A stretch of DNA of 46,788 nucleotides from Solimonas sp040391865 (GCA_040391865.1 JBEBWZ010000010.1:1-46788); one strand, 5' to 3'. Positions 24,842-34,263 are shown, counted from the stretch's first letter. Translations and numbers: made by a program. Notes: generated by a model from the letters alone, not told the origin.

Positions 24842-25828
24842 TTATTTTGCGCTTAGACGCAGCAATTCGTTGAGATCGGCGGAAAACCCGGTCGCCGGTC
24901 GCGGCGCCCCGAATTCGTGACCGACCCCGTCGTAGCGACCCCCGCGTGCAATCTCGCGGCCGTGCCCGGGGACAAACGCAGCAAAAACCATGGCCGTGTG
25001 ATAGCTGTAACCACGCAACTCGGCCAGATCGATATGAATCGGCAATGTCGGCTGTTCCGCACGCAACGCATCGACCGTGGTTTGCAGCAGTTGCAGAGCT
25101 TCCTGAACCTCGTGTCCGGCGCCCTGCAGCAACTCGCGCGCCCGTGCCAGTACCGATACGTCGCCATTCAGATCCATCAGCTGCAGAAAAGTCTGCGCAA
25201 TCGCCGGTTTGACCCCACGACTGGCGGAAAAATCCGCGAGGTCCGGATGCGACTTGCGTTGCATGATCGCGAACAGGGACGCCTCATCGGCGGCATCCAC
25301 GCCCAGCTGAGCAAGCAATGCGCGATAGACACCGACATGACCGAGGTCGAGGTGCACGCTCTCGACACCACACAGGCGGATGGTCGCCAGCATCATCCGC
25401 AACACTTCCAGATCGCCGTTGACACTCGGCTCGCCGAAGATCTCGCAGCCGACCTGCCGCGGTGAGCGCGAACCGCCAAGGCTGCCGGCATCGGCCAGCA
25501 ATACCGTTCCCAGGTAGCAGAGACGCACGATGGCCTGTGCGGCATAGCGCCGAGCCGCAATGCGCGCGGCCTGAGGCGTCATGTCGGCGCGCAAGCCCAG
25601 CAGGCGCCCGCTGGCAGGATCGGTCAGCTTGAACGTCTGCCGGTCCAGATCCTGTGCGGTACCGGTCAGCAAGGCATCGAGATGCTCGATCAGCGGCGGC
25701 AGAATCAGCTCGTAGCCCTGCACGCGGTAGTAGTCGAGCAAGCTGCGGCGCAGGTCCTCAAGCTGCCAGGAAATCGGCGGCAGTGATTCTTCCACGCCTT
25801 CCGGCAGCATCCACTTCTTGGGTGACAT
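24842..25828 (-). CDS. hisZ: ATP phosphoribosyltransferase regulatory subunit HisZ
   Basis: HisRS-like paralogue that activates the short form of HisG in histidine synthesis. 328 residues: class II synthetase core with WMLPEGVEESLPP, GYELILPPLIEHLD, TFKLTDPASGRLLGLRADMTPQAARI and the C-terminal ARGGRYDGVGHEFGAPRPATGFSADL. It lacks the anticodon-binding domain and is too short for a true HisRS. The presence of hisZ implies a short HisG elsewhere in the genome (inference). It starts 3 bases after the yjeT stop. Confidence 0.93.
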   Translation of the reverse strand: MSPKKWMLPEGVEESLPPISWQLEDLRRSLLDYYRVQGYELILPPLIEHLDALLTGTAQDLDRQTFKLTDPASGRLLGLRADMTPQAARIAARRYAAQAIVRLCYLGTVLLADAGSLGGSRSPRQVGCEIFGEPSVNGDLEVLRMMLATIRLCGVESVHLDLGHVGVYRALLAQLGVDAADEASLFAIMQRKSHPDLADFSASRGVKPAIAQTFLQLMDLNGDVSVLARARELLQGAGHEVQEALQLLQTTVDALRAEQPTLPIHIDLAELRGYSYHTAMVFAAFVPGHGREIARGGRYDGVGHEFGAPRPATGFSADLNELLRLSAK

Positions 25829-25831
25829 GAT

Positions 25832-26023
25832 TTAGATAATCTGCAGCAACACTAGGCCGGTGACGATGCTGGCGGCGCCCATCAGGCGCAAGCTGCGATC
25901 CTCGAACTGGGCAACGGTAAACAGCATGCGCCGCCAGGCGGACGGCGCAGCAAACGGCAGCAGGCCCTCGATCACCATGACCAGTGCGAGGGCGCTGAGC
26001 AGCGCGGACACATCCAGACTCAC
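25832..26023 (-). CDS. yjeT: Small membrane protein YjeT (DUF2065)
   Basis: 63-residue inner-membrane protein with two hydrophobic helices (about 7-25 and 46-62) joined by APSAWRRMLFTVAQFEDRSLR. DUF2065 members nearly always follow hflC, as here, where the ATG overlaps the hflC stop by 4 bases. Function unknown; the location suggests a link to the HflKC complex. Confidence 0.9.
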   Translation of the reverse strand: MSLDVSALLSALALVMVIEGLLPFAAPSAWRRMLFTVAQFEDRSLRLMGAASIVTGLVLLQII

Positions 26024-26889
26024 GGAGAACCGGGCCCCTTGAAGTATTTGAACAGCGGTCCCGTAGGCTCCAGCACCAGGACGTCCTGAGAGCCCGAGAA
26101 CGAATCCCGGTAAACATTCAACGAGCGATAGAAGGTATAGAACTCGCCATCCTGGCCATAGGCCTTGGCATAGACTTCCGATGCCTTGGCATCGCCCTCG
26201 CCCTTCAGTTCCTCGGCGGTGCGGTAGGCATTGGCGACGGTCACCTGCGCCTCGCGATCAGCTTCGGCCCGGATCTTTTCGGCTTCTTCCGCGCCACGCG
26301 CACGCAGATCGGAAGCCACACGCGTACGTTCGGCGCGCATGCGGTCATAGACCGAATCGCTGACTTCCTTCGGCAGATTGATGGTCTTGATCCGCACGTC
26401 GACGATCTGGATACCAAGATCCTTGACCTTGTCCGCAGCGCCCTTGGCCAGTTCCTGAATGATCACGTCGCGCTCATCGGAAACCACCTGCTTGATGGTG
26501 CGCGAACCGAACTCATCGCGCATGCCGCGGTTGACGATCGATGCCAGACGATCCATCGCCACCAGCTCCTGCCCACCGGTCGCACGGTAGTAGGTCGCGG
26601 CATCGCCGATGCGCCACTTGACGAAGTAATCGACCTCGACGTTCTTCTTCTCGCCGGTCAGGAAATTCTCGGTCTGGTTGTCCAGGGTCAGAATGCGGCG
26701 ATCGAACTTGCGCACGGTATGCGCCATCGGAATCTTCAGGTGCAAGCCAGGCTGTGACTCGTCACCGACCAGTTCACCGAAGTAGAACAGCACCGCGCGT
26801 TCACGCGCATCGACCACGAAGAAAGCACCATTGATCGTCAACAGTGCCAGCAAAGCCAGGCCGGCCCAGAAAATCGGTTGGTTTTTCAT
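26020..26889 (-). CDS. hflC: FtsH protease modulator HflC
   Basis: 289-residue SPFH/band-7 protein, single N-terminal helix (about 6-25) with a periplasmic domain; with HflK it forms the cage around FtsH and limits degradation of membrane proteins. Visible parts: GAFFVVDARERAVLFYFGEL, FLTGEKKNVEVDYFVKWRI, DVRIKTINLPKEVSDSVYDRMRAERTRVASDLRARGAEEAEKIRAEADRE and a KAYGQDGEFYTFYRSLNVY tail. Start and hflK stop share one base (TAATG). Confidence 0.96.
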   Translation of the reverse strand: MKNQPIFWAGLALLALLTINGAFFVVDARERAVLFYFGELVGDESQPGLHLKIPMAHTVRKFDRRILTLDNQTENFLTGEKKNVEVDYFVKWRIGDAATYYRATGGQELVAMDRLASIVNRGMRDEFGSRTIKQVVSDERDVIIQELAKGAADKVKDLGIQIVDVRIKTINLPKEVSDSVYDRMRAERTRVASDLRARGAEEAEKIRAEADREAQVTVANAYRTAEELKGEGDAKASEVYAKAYGQDGEFYTFYRSLNVYRDSFSGSQDVLVLEPTGPLFKYFKGPGSP

Positions 26890-28025
26890 TAGCGGCTCCG
26901 GTCGCGCGAACGCGAACTGTCGGATGTTCCCGCACCGACACGCGGCACCACGGACGGAGTCGGTGCGGTGATGTAGTCGCTAGGCGCATCGCTACGCGGA
27001 CTGTTCTTCATCAATTGATCGAGCGGCAGATAGATCATCGGGTTGCCCTTGTCGACATCGAGCAGCACCTTGTTGGTATTGCCGAGGACTGCCCCCACGG
27101 CATCGAGGTACATACGATCGCGCGTCACCTTCGGTGCACGGCGATACTCTTTCAGCAGCTGCGTGAAGCGCGATGCATCGCCTTCCGCGCGTGCCAGCAC
27201 CTGATCGCGATAAGCGGTCGCTTCCTCGATCTGACGTGCTGCGGCACCACGCGCACGCGGCAGACGCTCGTTGGCGTAAGCCTGGGCCTCGTTCTTGATG
27301 CGCTCCTGATCCTCACGTGCCTTGATGGCATCCGCGAACGACGCCTGCACCGGCTCCGGTGGCTGCGCCTGCTGCAGGTTGACCTCGGTGACGATCAGGC
27401 CCGATTTGTAATCATCCAGACGCTCCTGCAGCAGCACCTTGGTCCGCTCGGCGACTTCCTCGCGGCCCTCGGTGAGGATGAAATCCATCACCCGCTGACC
27501 GACGACTTCACGTACGGCCGACTTGGTGGTCTGGCGCAGCGTCATGTCCGGATCGGCGATGTTGAATACATATTCTTCAACGTTCGAAATGCGGTACTGC
27601 ACCGACAGTTCGACATCGACGATGTTCTCGTCCTTGGTCAGCATCGTCGCCTGATCGCGCACCGAGCGCACGCCCGTGACGTTGATGATTTCCTCTTTCT
27701 CGATCGGCCACGGCAGGCGCCAGCGCAAGCCGGGATCCGTCGTCGCGACATGCTGGCCGAACCGCAGCACCACCGCGCGCTCCTGCTCGTCCACCACGTA
27801 GAACCCGGACGACACCCACAGCAAGGCCAGCAGACCGATCACCAGACCGATCAGCCCGCTGGGCAAACGGCCGCCCAGCGACGGCGAGCCACCGCCGCCC
27901 GTGCCTTTCCTGCCGCCGAAGCGCGCTTTCAGGCGCTTCAGCATTTCGTCGAGATCGGGGGGGCCATCGCCACGTTTGGGGCCCTGGTTCCAGGGATCGC
28001 GATTGGGTGGTTCATTCCATGCCAT
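26889..28025 (-). CDS. hflK: FtsH protease modulator HflK
   Basis: 378-residue partner of HflC. It has a proline/glycine-rich cytoplasmic N-terminus (MAWNEPPNRDPWNQGPKRG), one helix (about 60-80), the SPFH domain (SGFYVVDEQERAVVLRFGQH) and a coiled helical region (QARGAAARQIEEATAYRDQVLARAEGDASRF), ending in a Ser/Arg-rich tail. The start MAWNEP is chosen over a TTG seven codons upstream. A 224-base structured spacer separates it from hflX. Confidence 0.96.
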   Translation of the reverse strand: MAWNEPPNRDPWNQGPKRGDGPPDLDEMLKRLKARFGGRKGTGGGGSPSLGGRLPSGLIGLVIGLLALLWVSSGFYVVDEQERAVVLRFGQHVATTDPGLRWRLPWPIEKEEIINVTGVRSVRDQATMLTKDENIVDVELSVQYRISNVEEYVFNIADPDMTLRQTTKSAVREVVGQRVMDFILTEGREEVAERTKVLLQERLDDYKSGLIVTEVNLQQAQPPEPVQASFADAIKAREDQERIKNEAQAYANERLPRARGAAARQIEEATAYRDQVLARAEGDASRFTQLLKEYRRAPKVTRDRMYLDAVGAVLGNTNKVLLDVDKGNPMIYLPLDQLMKNSPRSDAPSDYITAPTPSVVPRVGAGTSDSSRSRDRSR

Positions 28026-28109
28026 CTTCGATTCTTTCCTGTTCAATTCTTTCCGCGACGTGTTCGGTCCGGGCCTTGCATGGCAATAGCCGCCTCACCG
28101 TAAGGGCAC

Positions 28110-28146
28110 CCCCACCGGAGTTCCGGTCGGGTTTCAACCGGCGGGG
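28110..28146 (-). other. RNA hairpin in the hflX-hflK spacer
   Basis: On minus-strand RNA, CCCCGCCGG (28146-28138) pairs with CCGGUGGGG (28118-28110), with one G-U pair that would be a mismatch on the other strand. The loop contains a second short pairing. No U-tract follows, so it looks like a processing, stability or attenuation element. Apart from this, 28026-28249 holds no convincing gene. Confidence 0.5.
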
Positions 28147-28249
28147 TTCCAGGGGGATCACAAGACGCACGATGCGGGGTTAGGTTATCTGCTGGATGGA
28201 GACCGGAAGCAAGCGATAACGGGATGTTTCCTTTCCAATTCATCGAATT

Positions 28250-29563
28250 CTAGGGAGAGCGCTCCCAATCCTCAATGATACGGGGTGCCACCGGCAGGCC
28301 GGCTGCCGCACAAAGACCCCGCAGACGCTCCGCCGGCATGGCCACCCGCAGGTGAAAATTACCTGCGTCATCAAGCGATTCGGCACGTACCGCATGCTGT
28401 TCGAACAGCTGCGCGCGCAGCTTGGCAGCGCTTGGCGGCAACACCAGTTCTTCCTCGGCCAGTTCCGGGAGAATGCGCTCGGCAATCGCGCCGCGCAGCA
28501 GGTCCAGTCCTTCACCGGTGCGGGCCGAGACATAGACCCGGATCGGGGTCCCCAGTTCGTCGCGTTCGACGCGCGCGGCCTCCTGCTCCTCGCGTAGATC
28601 GATCTTGTTGAACACCTCCAGGCACGGGACCTCGTCGGCACCGATTTCGTGCAGCACCGCACGCACCTGCTCGATGCGGCTGATGCGCTCGCCATCGGCA
28701 GCATCCAGCACATGCAGCAACAGGCCGGCATCACGCGCCTCTTCAAGCGTGGCGCGAAACGCCGCAATCAGGTCATGCGGCAGGTCGCGGATGAAGCCGA
28801 CCGTGTCAGCCAACAGCACCGTGTCACCTTCAGGTAGTTCGAGCCGGCGTACGGTGGTATCCAACGTGGCGAACAGCTGACTCGAGGCAAACGTCTGATC
28901 GCCGGTCAGCGCATTGAACAAGGTGGATTTGCCGGCGTTGGTGTAACCGACGATCGAAATGGTCGGCACATTGTTCCGCACCCGCGCCGCGCGGCTCTGC
29001 GCCCGCCGCCCCCGTACCGTTTCCAGATGCCGCTTCAGCGTGCTGATGCGCTCCCGGATCAGCCGGCGATCCAGTTCCAGCTGGGTTTCGCCGGGCCCGG
29101 TCAGACCGATCCCGCCACCGCCCCGCTGCCGTTCCAGATGGGTCCATCCACGCACCAGACGCGTCGACCGATGCTGCAGCTGTGCCAGTTCGACCTGCAG
29201 CTTGCCCTCATGCGAGCGGGCACGGCGCGCGAAAATGTCGAGGATCAGGCCTGCACGCCCCAGCACCCGCGCCTTGATCTCGCGTTCGAGATTGCGCTCC
29301 TGACTCGGCGAGAGTGCGTGGTTGAAGATCGCCACTTCCGCGCCGCTCGCGGCCACCGCGTCGGCAATTTCCTGGGCCTTGCCGCTGCCGACAAACAGGC
29401 GGGCGTCCGGCAGCCGGCGCGTGCCGCCGATGACCACGACAATTTCCGCACCTGCGGAACGTGCAAGCTCAATGAACTCCTGGCGGTCCGATTCGAAATC
29501 GGTGCCAGGAAGTTCCAGATGAACAAGTACCGCCTTCTGTCCGGCCTTGGGGCGCTCAAACAT
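28250..29563 (-). CDS. hflX: Ribosome-associated GTPase HflX
   Basis: GTPase that splits or rescues stalled 70S ribosomes, notably in heat stress. 437 residues: N-terminal HflX domain (VLVHLELPGTDFESDRQEFIELA), glycine-rich linker GGGGIGLTGPGETQLELDRRLI, and G domain with GYTNAGKSTLFN, DTVGFIRDLPHDLI and NKIDL. ATG at 29563 is preferred to the adjacent TTG. It lies 42 bases after hfq, the standard order. Confidence 0.97.
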   Translation of the reverse strand: MFERPKAGQKAVLVHLELPGTDFESDRQEFIELARSAGAEIVVVIGGTRRLPDARLFVGSGKAQEIADAVAASGAEVAIFNHALSPSQERNLEREIKARVLGRAGLILDIFARRARSHEGKLQVELAQLQHRSTRLVRGWTHLERQRGGGGIGLTGPGETQLELDRRLIRERISTLKRHLETVRGRRAQSRAARVRNNVPTISIVGYTNAGKSTLFNALTGDQTFASSQLFATLDTTVRRLELPEGDTVLLADTVGFIRDLPHDLIAAFRATLEEARDAGLLLHVLDAADGERISRIEQVRAVLHEIGADEVPCLEVFNKIDLREEQEAARVERDELGTPIRVYVSARTGEGLDLLRGAIAERILPELAEEELVLPPSAAKLRAQLFEQHAVRAESLDDAGNFHLRVAMPAERLRGLCAAAGLPVAPRIIEDWERSP

Positions 29564-29605
29564 CAAAGCCGCTCATCAGGAAAGGGCGCCAAGGCGGGAC
29601 TGCGA

Positions 29606-29878
29606 TCAAGCGGCGGGCGTCTCCGCGGCAGCGGCACCGTCAGCAGCCTCACCTTCAGCGCCGTCGAAAATGCGCACGGCACGGGCCGGCACAACGGTCG
29701 AAATGGCGTGCTTGTAGACCATCTGGCTGACGGAATTGCGCAACAGCACCACAAAGGAATCGAAGGATTCAATCTGTCCCTGTAGCTTGATGCCGTTCAC
29801 GAGATAGATCGAAACGGGAATGCGCTCTTTGCGGAGCGCGTTGAGAAACGGTTCTTGTAGCGTATGACCTTTCGACAT
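29606..29878 (-). CDS. hfq: RNA chaperone Hfq
   Basis: Hexameric Sm-like protein pairing small RNAs with mRNAs. 90 residues: MSKGHTLQEPFLNALRKERIPVSIYLVNGIKLQGQIESFD (Sm1) and VYKHAISTVVPAR (Sm2, YKHA motif), followed by a short Glu/Ala-rich tail. AAGGGA lies 8 bases before the ATG. It sits between miaA and hflX as in most gammaproteobacteria. Confidence 0.98.
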   Translation of the reverse strand: MSKGHTLQEPFLNALRKERIPVSIYLVNGIKLQGQIESFDSFVVLLRNSVSQMVYKHAISTVVPARAVRIFDGAEGEAADGAAAAETPAA

Positions 29879-29965
29879 CGTCGTATTCCCTTTTGTATGC
29901 CCGCGTCTGTGCGATTTATGGCGGGTCGCTTTTGCGATGCAAGTTTAGCATGCCCTGCCAGTGGC

Positions 29966-30901
29966 TCAGACCAGACGAATCAGCGCTTGTTCCGTGACAT
30001 TTGCAGCGGCGGGGTCCAGCCAGTTCACGTCCGGTTCAGTTCGCAGCCAGGTCAACTGCCGCTTCGCGAACTGCCGGGTCGCGGCAATCCCGTTCTGTAC
30101 GGCCTCGCTCAGTGTCACTTCCCCGTCGAGATGCGCCCACAGCTGGCGATAACCCACCGCCCGCACCGACGGCAGTTCCGGGTACAGGTCACCGCGCGCG
30201 TGTAACACGCGCACTTCGTCAAGAAACCCAGCCGCCATCATCGCCTCGAAGCGCTGCGCGATCCTGCCATGCAACACCGCGCGCTCCGGCGGGTTCAGGC
30301 CCAGCTTCACCACACGTCCAAGCCCTGTGTCCTGGCGCGGTTGCGCATGCAATTCGGCCAGGGGCGAGCCGGTCAGCTCGAGAATCTCCAGCGCGCGCTG
30401 CACCCGTTGCTGATCGTTGGGATGCAAGCGCGCAGCCGTCACCGGATCGCGCTGCAGCAGTTGCGCGTGCATCGCCGGCCAGCCCCGTCGCTGCGCCTCG
30501 GCCTCGATCCGCGCTCGCACCTGCGGATCGGCCGGCGGCAATTCACTGAGTCCGCATTGCAGCGCGCGGAAATACAGCATGGTGCCGCCCACCAGCAACG
30601 GCACCCGGCCGCGCGCACGAACCTCGGCGATCAACCGCCGCGCATCCGCGGTAAATCTCGCCGCGGAGTACGGCTCGGCCGGGTCGAGGATATCGATCAG
30701 GTGATGTGGTACCTGGGCGCGCTCCGCCAGCGACGGCTTGGCGCTGCCGATATCCATGCCGCGATAGACCAACGCCGAATCGACACTGACGATCTCGACC
30801 GGCAGCCGCTGCGCCAGATCCAGCGCCAGCGCCGTCTTTCCCGACGCCGTGGGGCCCATCAACAGCACCACCGGCAATGCGTCCACCGCGCTCATCGGCA
30901 T
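29966..30901 (-). CDS. miaA: tRNA dimethylallyltransferase MiaA
   Basis: Adds a dimethylallyl group to A37 of tRNAs reading UNN codons. 311 residues: P-loop GPTASGKTALALDLA, VSVDSALVYRGMDIGSAKP, PHHLIDILDP and GGTMLYFRAL, and the tRNA-binding region through FAKRQLTWLR. Two ATGs are two codons apart; the first is used. It follows mutL by 60 bases. Confidence 0.97.
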   Translation of the reverse strand: MPMSAVDALPVVLLMGPTASGKTALALDLAQRLPVEIVSVDSALVYRGMDIGSAKPSLAERAQVPHHLIDILDPAEPYSAARFTADARRLIAEVRARGRVPLLVGGTMLYFRALQCGLSELPPADPQVRARIEAEAQRRGWPAMHAQLLQRDPVTAARLHPNDQQRVQRALEILELTGSPLAELHAQPRQDTGLGRVVKLGLNPPERAVLHGRIAQRFEAMMAAGFLDEVRVLHARGDLYPELPSVRAVGYRQLWAHLDGEVTLSEAVQNGIAATRQFAKRQLTWLRTEPDVNWLDPAAANVTEQALIRLV

Positions 30902-30961
30902 CGCAGCCCACGTCTCTCGACGCCCGCAGCAGCGTTGCGGAGATTGCTCATGGACAGGTGC

Positions 30962-32788
30962 TCAGCGCCCGCGCAGGAACAGGCGATCAAGATCCGCCGT
31001 TCCGATCTGCACCCAGGTCGGCCGACCGTGATTGCATTGCCCGGCCAGCTCGGTGTGCTCCATGTCCCGCAGCAGCGCATTCATTTCGGGAAGCGTCAGA
31101 CGGCGGTTGGCCTTGATGGCGGCTTTACAGGCGACATCGGCGAGCACCCGGTGTTGAGCATCCAGCGCTTCACCGAGATGCGTCTGTGTTTCACGGCGCT
31201 GTTCATCCGCAACCAGCGACTGCAGCAAGGCCGCCAGATCCTCGCGCGCCAGCAGCGGTGGCACCGCACGCACCGTGATCGACGCCGGCCCGGCACGATC
31301 CAGCTCAAACCCGTAAGCCCGCAGCGCCGTACTCCGTGCCTCCAGCGCATCGGCCTGATCTTCGGGCAGGCTGAGCACTTCCGGGATCAGCAGCGCCTGT
31401 GCCGGCACCCCGCCTTCCGACAATTGCCGCTTAAGGCGCTCATAGAGCACACGCTCATGGGCGGCATGCGCATCGACCAGCACCAGGCCGTGACGGTTCT
31501 GCGCCAGCACGAAGACGCCATTCAGCTGCGCCAAGGCATGACCCAGCGGGTACTCCTCCGTCGCGTCCGCAGCCATGTGCGCCGGCTCCGCCAGCAGGGT
31601 TCCGTCCGGCGACGGCGCGCGCCACGACTCGGACTGTGGCGCATAGGCTTCGCTCACTTCGGCGACACGATCGGACTGCGGCTGCGATGACCCAGGAGCC
31701 AGCGGGTGGCCATAGCGAAAGCCGGCCTGTGTCGACGGCGCCGCTGCTGTCGGTGCCGCCCACTGCACCTGATGGTGGCGCTCCGGCTCGGGGCGCACGC
31801 GCCGCAGCAGCTGATGCACCGCACCGAACAGCAGATCGTGCGCACGCCCGGCTTCGCGAAAACGCACTTCCGTCTTCTGTGGATGCACATTCACATCGAC
31901 CGACATCGGATCAACTTCGAGGTAGAGCACGTAGACCGGGTGATGTGTCGAATGCATCGCGTCGGAAAACGCACGACGCAGCGCAAATCCCAGCAGCCGG
32001 TCACGCACCAGACGACCGTTGACGTACAGGAACTGCTGATCCGCCTGAGGCCGCGCAAAACTCGGCAGCCCCACCCAGCCATGCAAACGCATGCCGAGAC
32101 GCGATTCGTCCAGCTCGATCGCATTGTCGATGAACGCTTCGCCGCAGATCGCACGCAGGCGCGCGGCACGTCCCAGGTCACTGGTCGCGGCGCTCAGCTC
32201 CAGCACCCGCCGCTGGTTGTGGCGCAGGCTGAATCCGACATCAAAGCGCGACAGTGCAATCCGCTCAAAGGCCTGCTGTACATGGCGGAACTCGGTCGCC
32301 TCGGATTTCAGAAACTTGCGCCGCGCCGGGGTATTGAAAAACAGGTCGCGCACTTCGACGCTGGTCCCCAGTGGATGCGCCGCAGGCCGTGGCACCCGAT
32401 CCAGCAAGGCACCATCGCCGGCCAGCGTCCAGGCGTGATCGGCATCGGCGGCACGCGACGTCAACGCCAATCGCGAAACCGACAACACGCTCGGCAGCGC
32501 CTCGCCGCGGAATCCCAACGTCGCCACCCGCTCCAGATCATCGAGATTGGCGATCTTGCTGGTGGCGTGACGCTGCAACGCCACCGCGAGTTCTTCACGG
32601 GCGATACCGCGCCCGTCGTCACGGATGCGGATCAGCGCCAGGCCGCCCTGCTCGAGCTCGACATCCACACGGGTGGCACCCGCATCGAGGCTGTTTTCCA
32701 CCAGCTCTTTAATGACGGCTGAGGGGCGCTCGACGACTTCGCCGGCGGCAATCTGATTGACCAGTTGGTCAGGAAGAACACGGATCAT
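30962..32788 (-). CDS. mutL: DNA mismatch repair protein MutL
   Basis: GHKL ATPase linking MutS to downstream repair. 608 residues: ATPase domain with MIRVLPDQLVNQIAAGEVVERP, KELVENSLDAGA, DDGRGI and TLGFRGEALPS; a proline-rich linker; C-terminal dimerisation domain. The C-terminal domain has an endonuclease-type motif with Asp439 (DAHAAHERVLYE), plus ACKAAIKAN, CNHGRP and a final FLR. This is the set found in MutL of organisms that lack MutH. It has its own transcript start in all likelihood, since a strong terminator precedes it. Confidence 0.97.
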   Translation of the reverse strand: MIRVLPDQLVNQIAAGEVVERPSAVIKELVENSLDAGATRVDVELEQGGLALIRIRDDGRGIAREELAVALQRHATSKIANLDDLERVATLGFRGEALPSVLSVSRLALTSRAADADHAWTLAGDGALLDRVPRPAAHPLGTSVEVRDLFFNTPARRKFLKSEATEFRHVQQAFERIALSRFDVGFSLRHNQRRVLELSAATSDLGRAARLRAICGEAFIDNAIELDESRLGMRLHGWVGLPSFARPQADQQFLYVNGRLVRDRLLGFALRRAFSDAMHSTHHPVYVLYLEVDPMSVDVNVHPQKTEVRFREAGRAHDLLFGAVHQLLRRVRPEPERHHQVQWAAPTAAAPSTQAGFRYGHPLAPGSSQPQSDRVAEVSEAYAPQSESWRAPSPDGTLLAEPAHMAADATEEYPLGHALAQLNGVFVLAQNRHGLVLVDAHAAHERVLYERLKRQLSEGGVPAQALLIPEVLSLPEDQADALEARSTALRAYGFELDRAGPASITVRAVPPLLAREDLAALLQSLVADEQRRETQTHLGEALDAQHRVLADVACKAAIKANRRLTLPEMNALLRDMEHTELAGQCNHGRPTWVQIGTADLDRLFLRGR

Positions 32789-32884
32789 GGGCGAAGTTTA
32801 CAGGGCTCGGCACGTATACCGGCGATGTTGTCGCGCGCCATTCAGCGCGGCCATCGCCGGCCCACCAAACTCCCTGCTGCGGGC

Positions 32885-32916
32885 AAGAAAAAACCCGGGC
32901 GAGACCAGGCTCGCCC
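32885..32916 (-). terminator. Intrinsic terminator after the amidase gene
   Basis: GGGCGAG/CTCGCCC stem (32897-32903, 32910-32916) with a 6-base loop, and on the minus strand GGGTTTTTTCTT follows. It lies 19 bases after the amidase stop and cuts it off from mutL. Confidence 0.9.
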
Positions 32917-32935
32917 AGGCCATGAAACCGTCCGA

Positions 32936-34171
32936 TCAGTGCGAGACGCCCTGACTCAAAACCGCCTCATGCGCTCGCGCACCAGCGGCGCTGCTCTGGG
33001 ACACTTTCTGCACCCGGGGTTCAGCCTCGACAATCTGCTGCTTGGGGCGATAACTCTGGAAATAGCCCCGCACGCCCTCGAGGATCGAGCCGGCGAGCTT
33101 GTCGTGATACGCCTTGTCGGCGAGCAATTTTTCTTCGTGCGGATTGGTGATGAACGCTGTTTCAACCAGCACCGACGGAATGTCCGGCGCCTTGAGCACC
33201 GCAAACCCGGCCTGCTGCACGTCAACCTTCTGCAGCACATTGATGCCGCTCATCGAACGCAGGATGCGCGAGCCGACATCGAAGCTGGCTTCCATCGTCG
33301 CACTCTGCGACAGGTCGATCAGCACCGCCGCAAGCTCATTGTCCTTGCCATGCAGATCGACCCCGCCGACCAGATCGGCGGCGTTCTCTTTCTGCGCCAG
33401 CCAGCGCGCATGCTCGCTGGTTGCACCGCGGTTGGACAGCACGTACACCGCCGTACCACGCAGGTCACGGCGCGTGAAGGCATTGCAGTGCACCGACACG
33501 AACATGTCCGCCTGATGCTTGCGGGCCAGGTTCACGCGCTCACGCAAACCCAGGTAGTAGTCGCCATCACGTGTCAGTACCGCACGCATTCCGGGCTGCG
33601 CATTGATGGCGCTGGCCAGACGCCGCGCAACCGACAGCGCAACGTCCTTTTCCAGCAGACCGCTGGCGCCGCGTGCACCCGGATCCTCGCCGCCATGCCC
33701 GGCGTCGACCACGATCACGATCGGCTTGTCCTGCAGGCGCGTGGTCGGAGCCGGTGCGGTAACCGGCTGCGGCGGCTGCACCACCGGCGCATTGATGCTG
33801 GCGAGATCAACCACCAGGCGATGCCCATACTCGTCGGTTGGCGTCAGGCTGAAGCTTTTAGCGCTGACCGCTTCAGCCACCTCCAGCACCACACGGATGC
33901 CATTGCCGCGCGGACCGCCGCGGACTTTCTGCACCGAGCCCTTGCCGACGACTCGATTGACGCGCGCGACACTTTGCTCATCAAGCCCGGTGATGTCGAT
34001 CACCACACGCTCCGGATTGCCGAGCGTAAACACCTTGTGGGTCACGGCATCGCTGACATCGAACACCACGCGCGTGGAATCGGGCGCATCCCACAGGCGC
34101 AAGTCGCGCAGCTCCGCCGCATTTGCGAGCGGTGCTGCCAGCAACAATGGGATCAGTGCCCCCCAACGCAT
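32936..34171 (-). CDS. N-acetylmuramoyl-L-alanine amidase (AmiB/AmiC type)
   Basis: Zinc amidase that splits daughter-cell peptidoglycan. 411 residues: signal peptide (MRWGALIPLLLAAPLANAA), AMIN septal-targeting domain (ELRDLRLWDAPDSTRVVFDVSD...), and Amidase_3 catalytic domain with DAGHGGEDPGARG, the KDVALSVARRLA helix, SVHCNAF and LVETAFITN. No C-terminal LysM repeat is present, unlike many AmiB proteins at this locus. The start has GGAG 7 bases upstream. A TTGACA at 34218-34213 has no good -10 partner. Confidence 0.93.
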   Translation of the reverse strand: MRWGALIPLLLAAPLANAAELRDLRLWDAPDSTRVVFDVSDAVTHKVFTLGNPERVVIDITGLDEQSVARVNRVVGKGSVQKVRGGPRGNGIRVVLEVAEAVSAKSFSLTPTDEYGHRLVVDLASINAPVVQPPQPVTAPAPTTRLQDKPIVIVVDAGHGGEDPGARGASGLLEKDVALSVARRLASAINAQPGMRAVLTRDGDYYLGLRERVNLARKHQADMFVSVHCNAFTRRDLRGTAVYVLSNRGATSEHARWLAQKENAADLVGGVDLHGKDNELAAVLIDLSQSATMEASFDVGSRILRSMSGINVLQKVDVQQAGFAVLKAPDIPSVLVETAFITNPHEEKLLADKAYHDKLAGSILEGVRGYFQSYRPKQQIVEAEPRVQKVSQSSAAGARAHEAVLSQGVSH

Positions 34172-34231
34172 GTCGATACTCCGGAACAATTGCCGGCAGA
34201 CTATCCCGTCATTTGTCAAATTGCAAGTTTA

Positions 34232-34249
34232 ACTCCATGCAAACATGGA
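34232..34249 (-). terminator. Hairpin after tsaE, weak terminator candidate
   Basis: Perfect 7-bp stem CTCCATG/CATGGAG with a 4-base loop, 14 bases after the tsaE stop. The minus strand continues TTAAACTTG, so the U-tract is poor and read-through into the amidase gene is likely. Confidence 0.4.
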
Positions 34250-34263
34250 GATAGGGAACACTC

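Noticed and set aside
28043..28243. Small minus-strand frame (66 codons) between hflX and hflK
   Set aside because: It starts close to the hflX stop, but the product has no hydrophobic or domain pattern, and no family I recognise is inserted here; the spacer is better explained by RNA structure.
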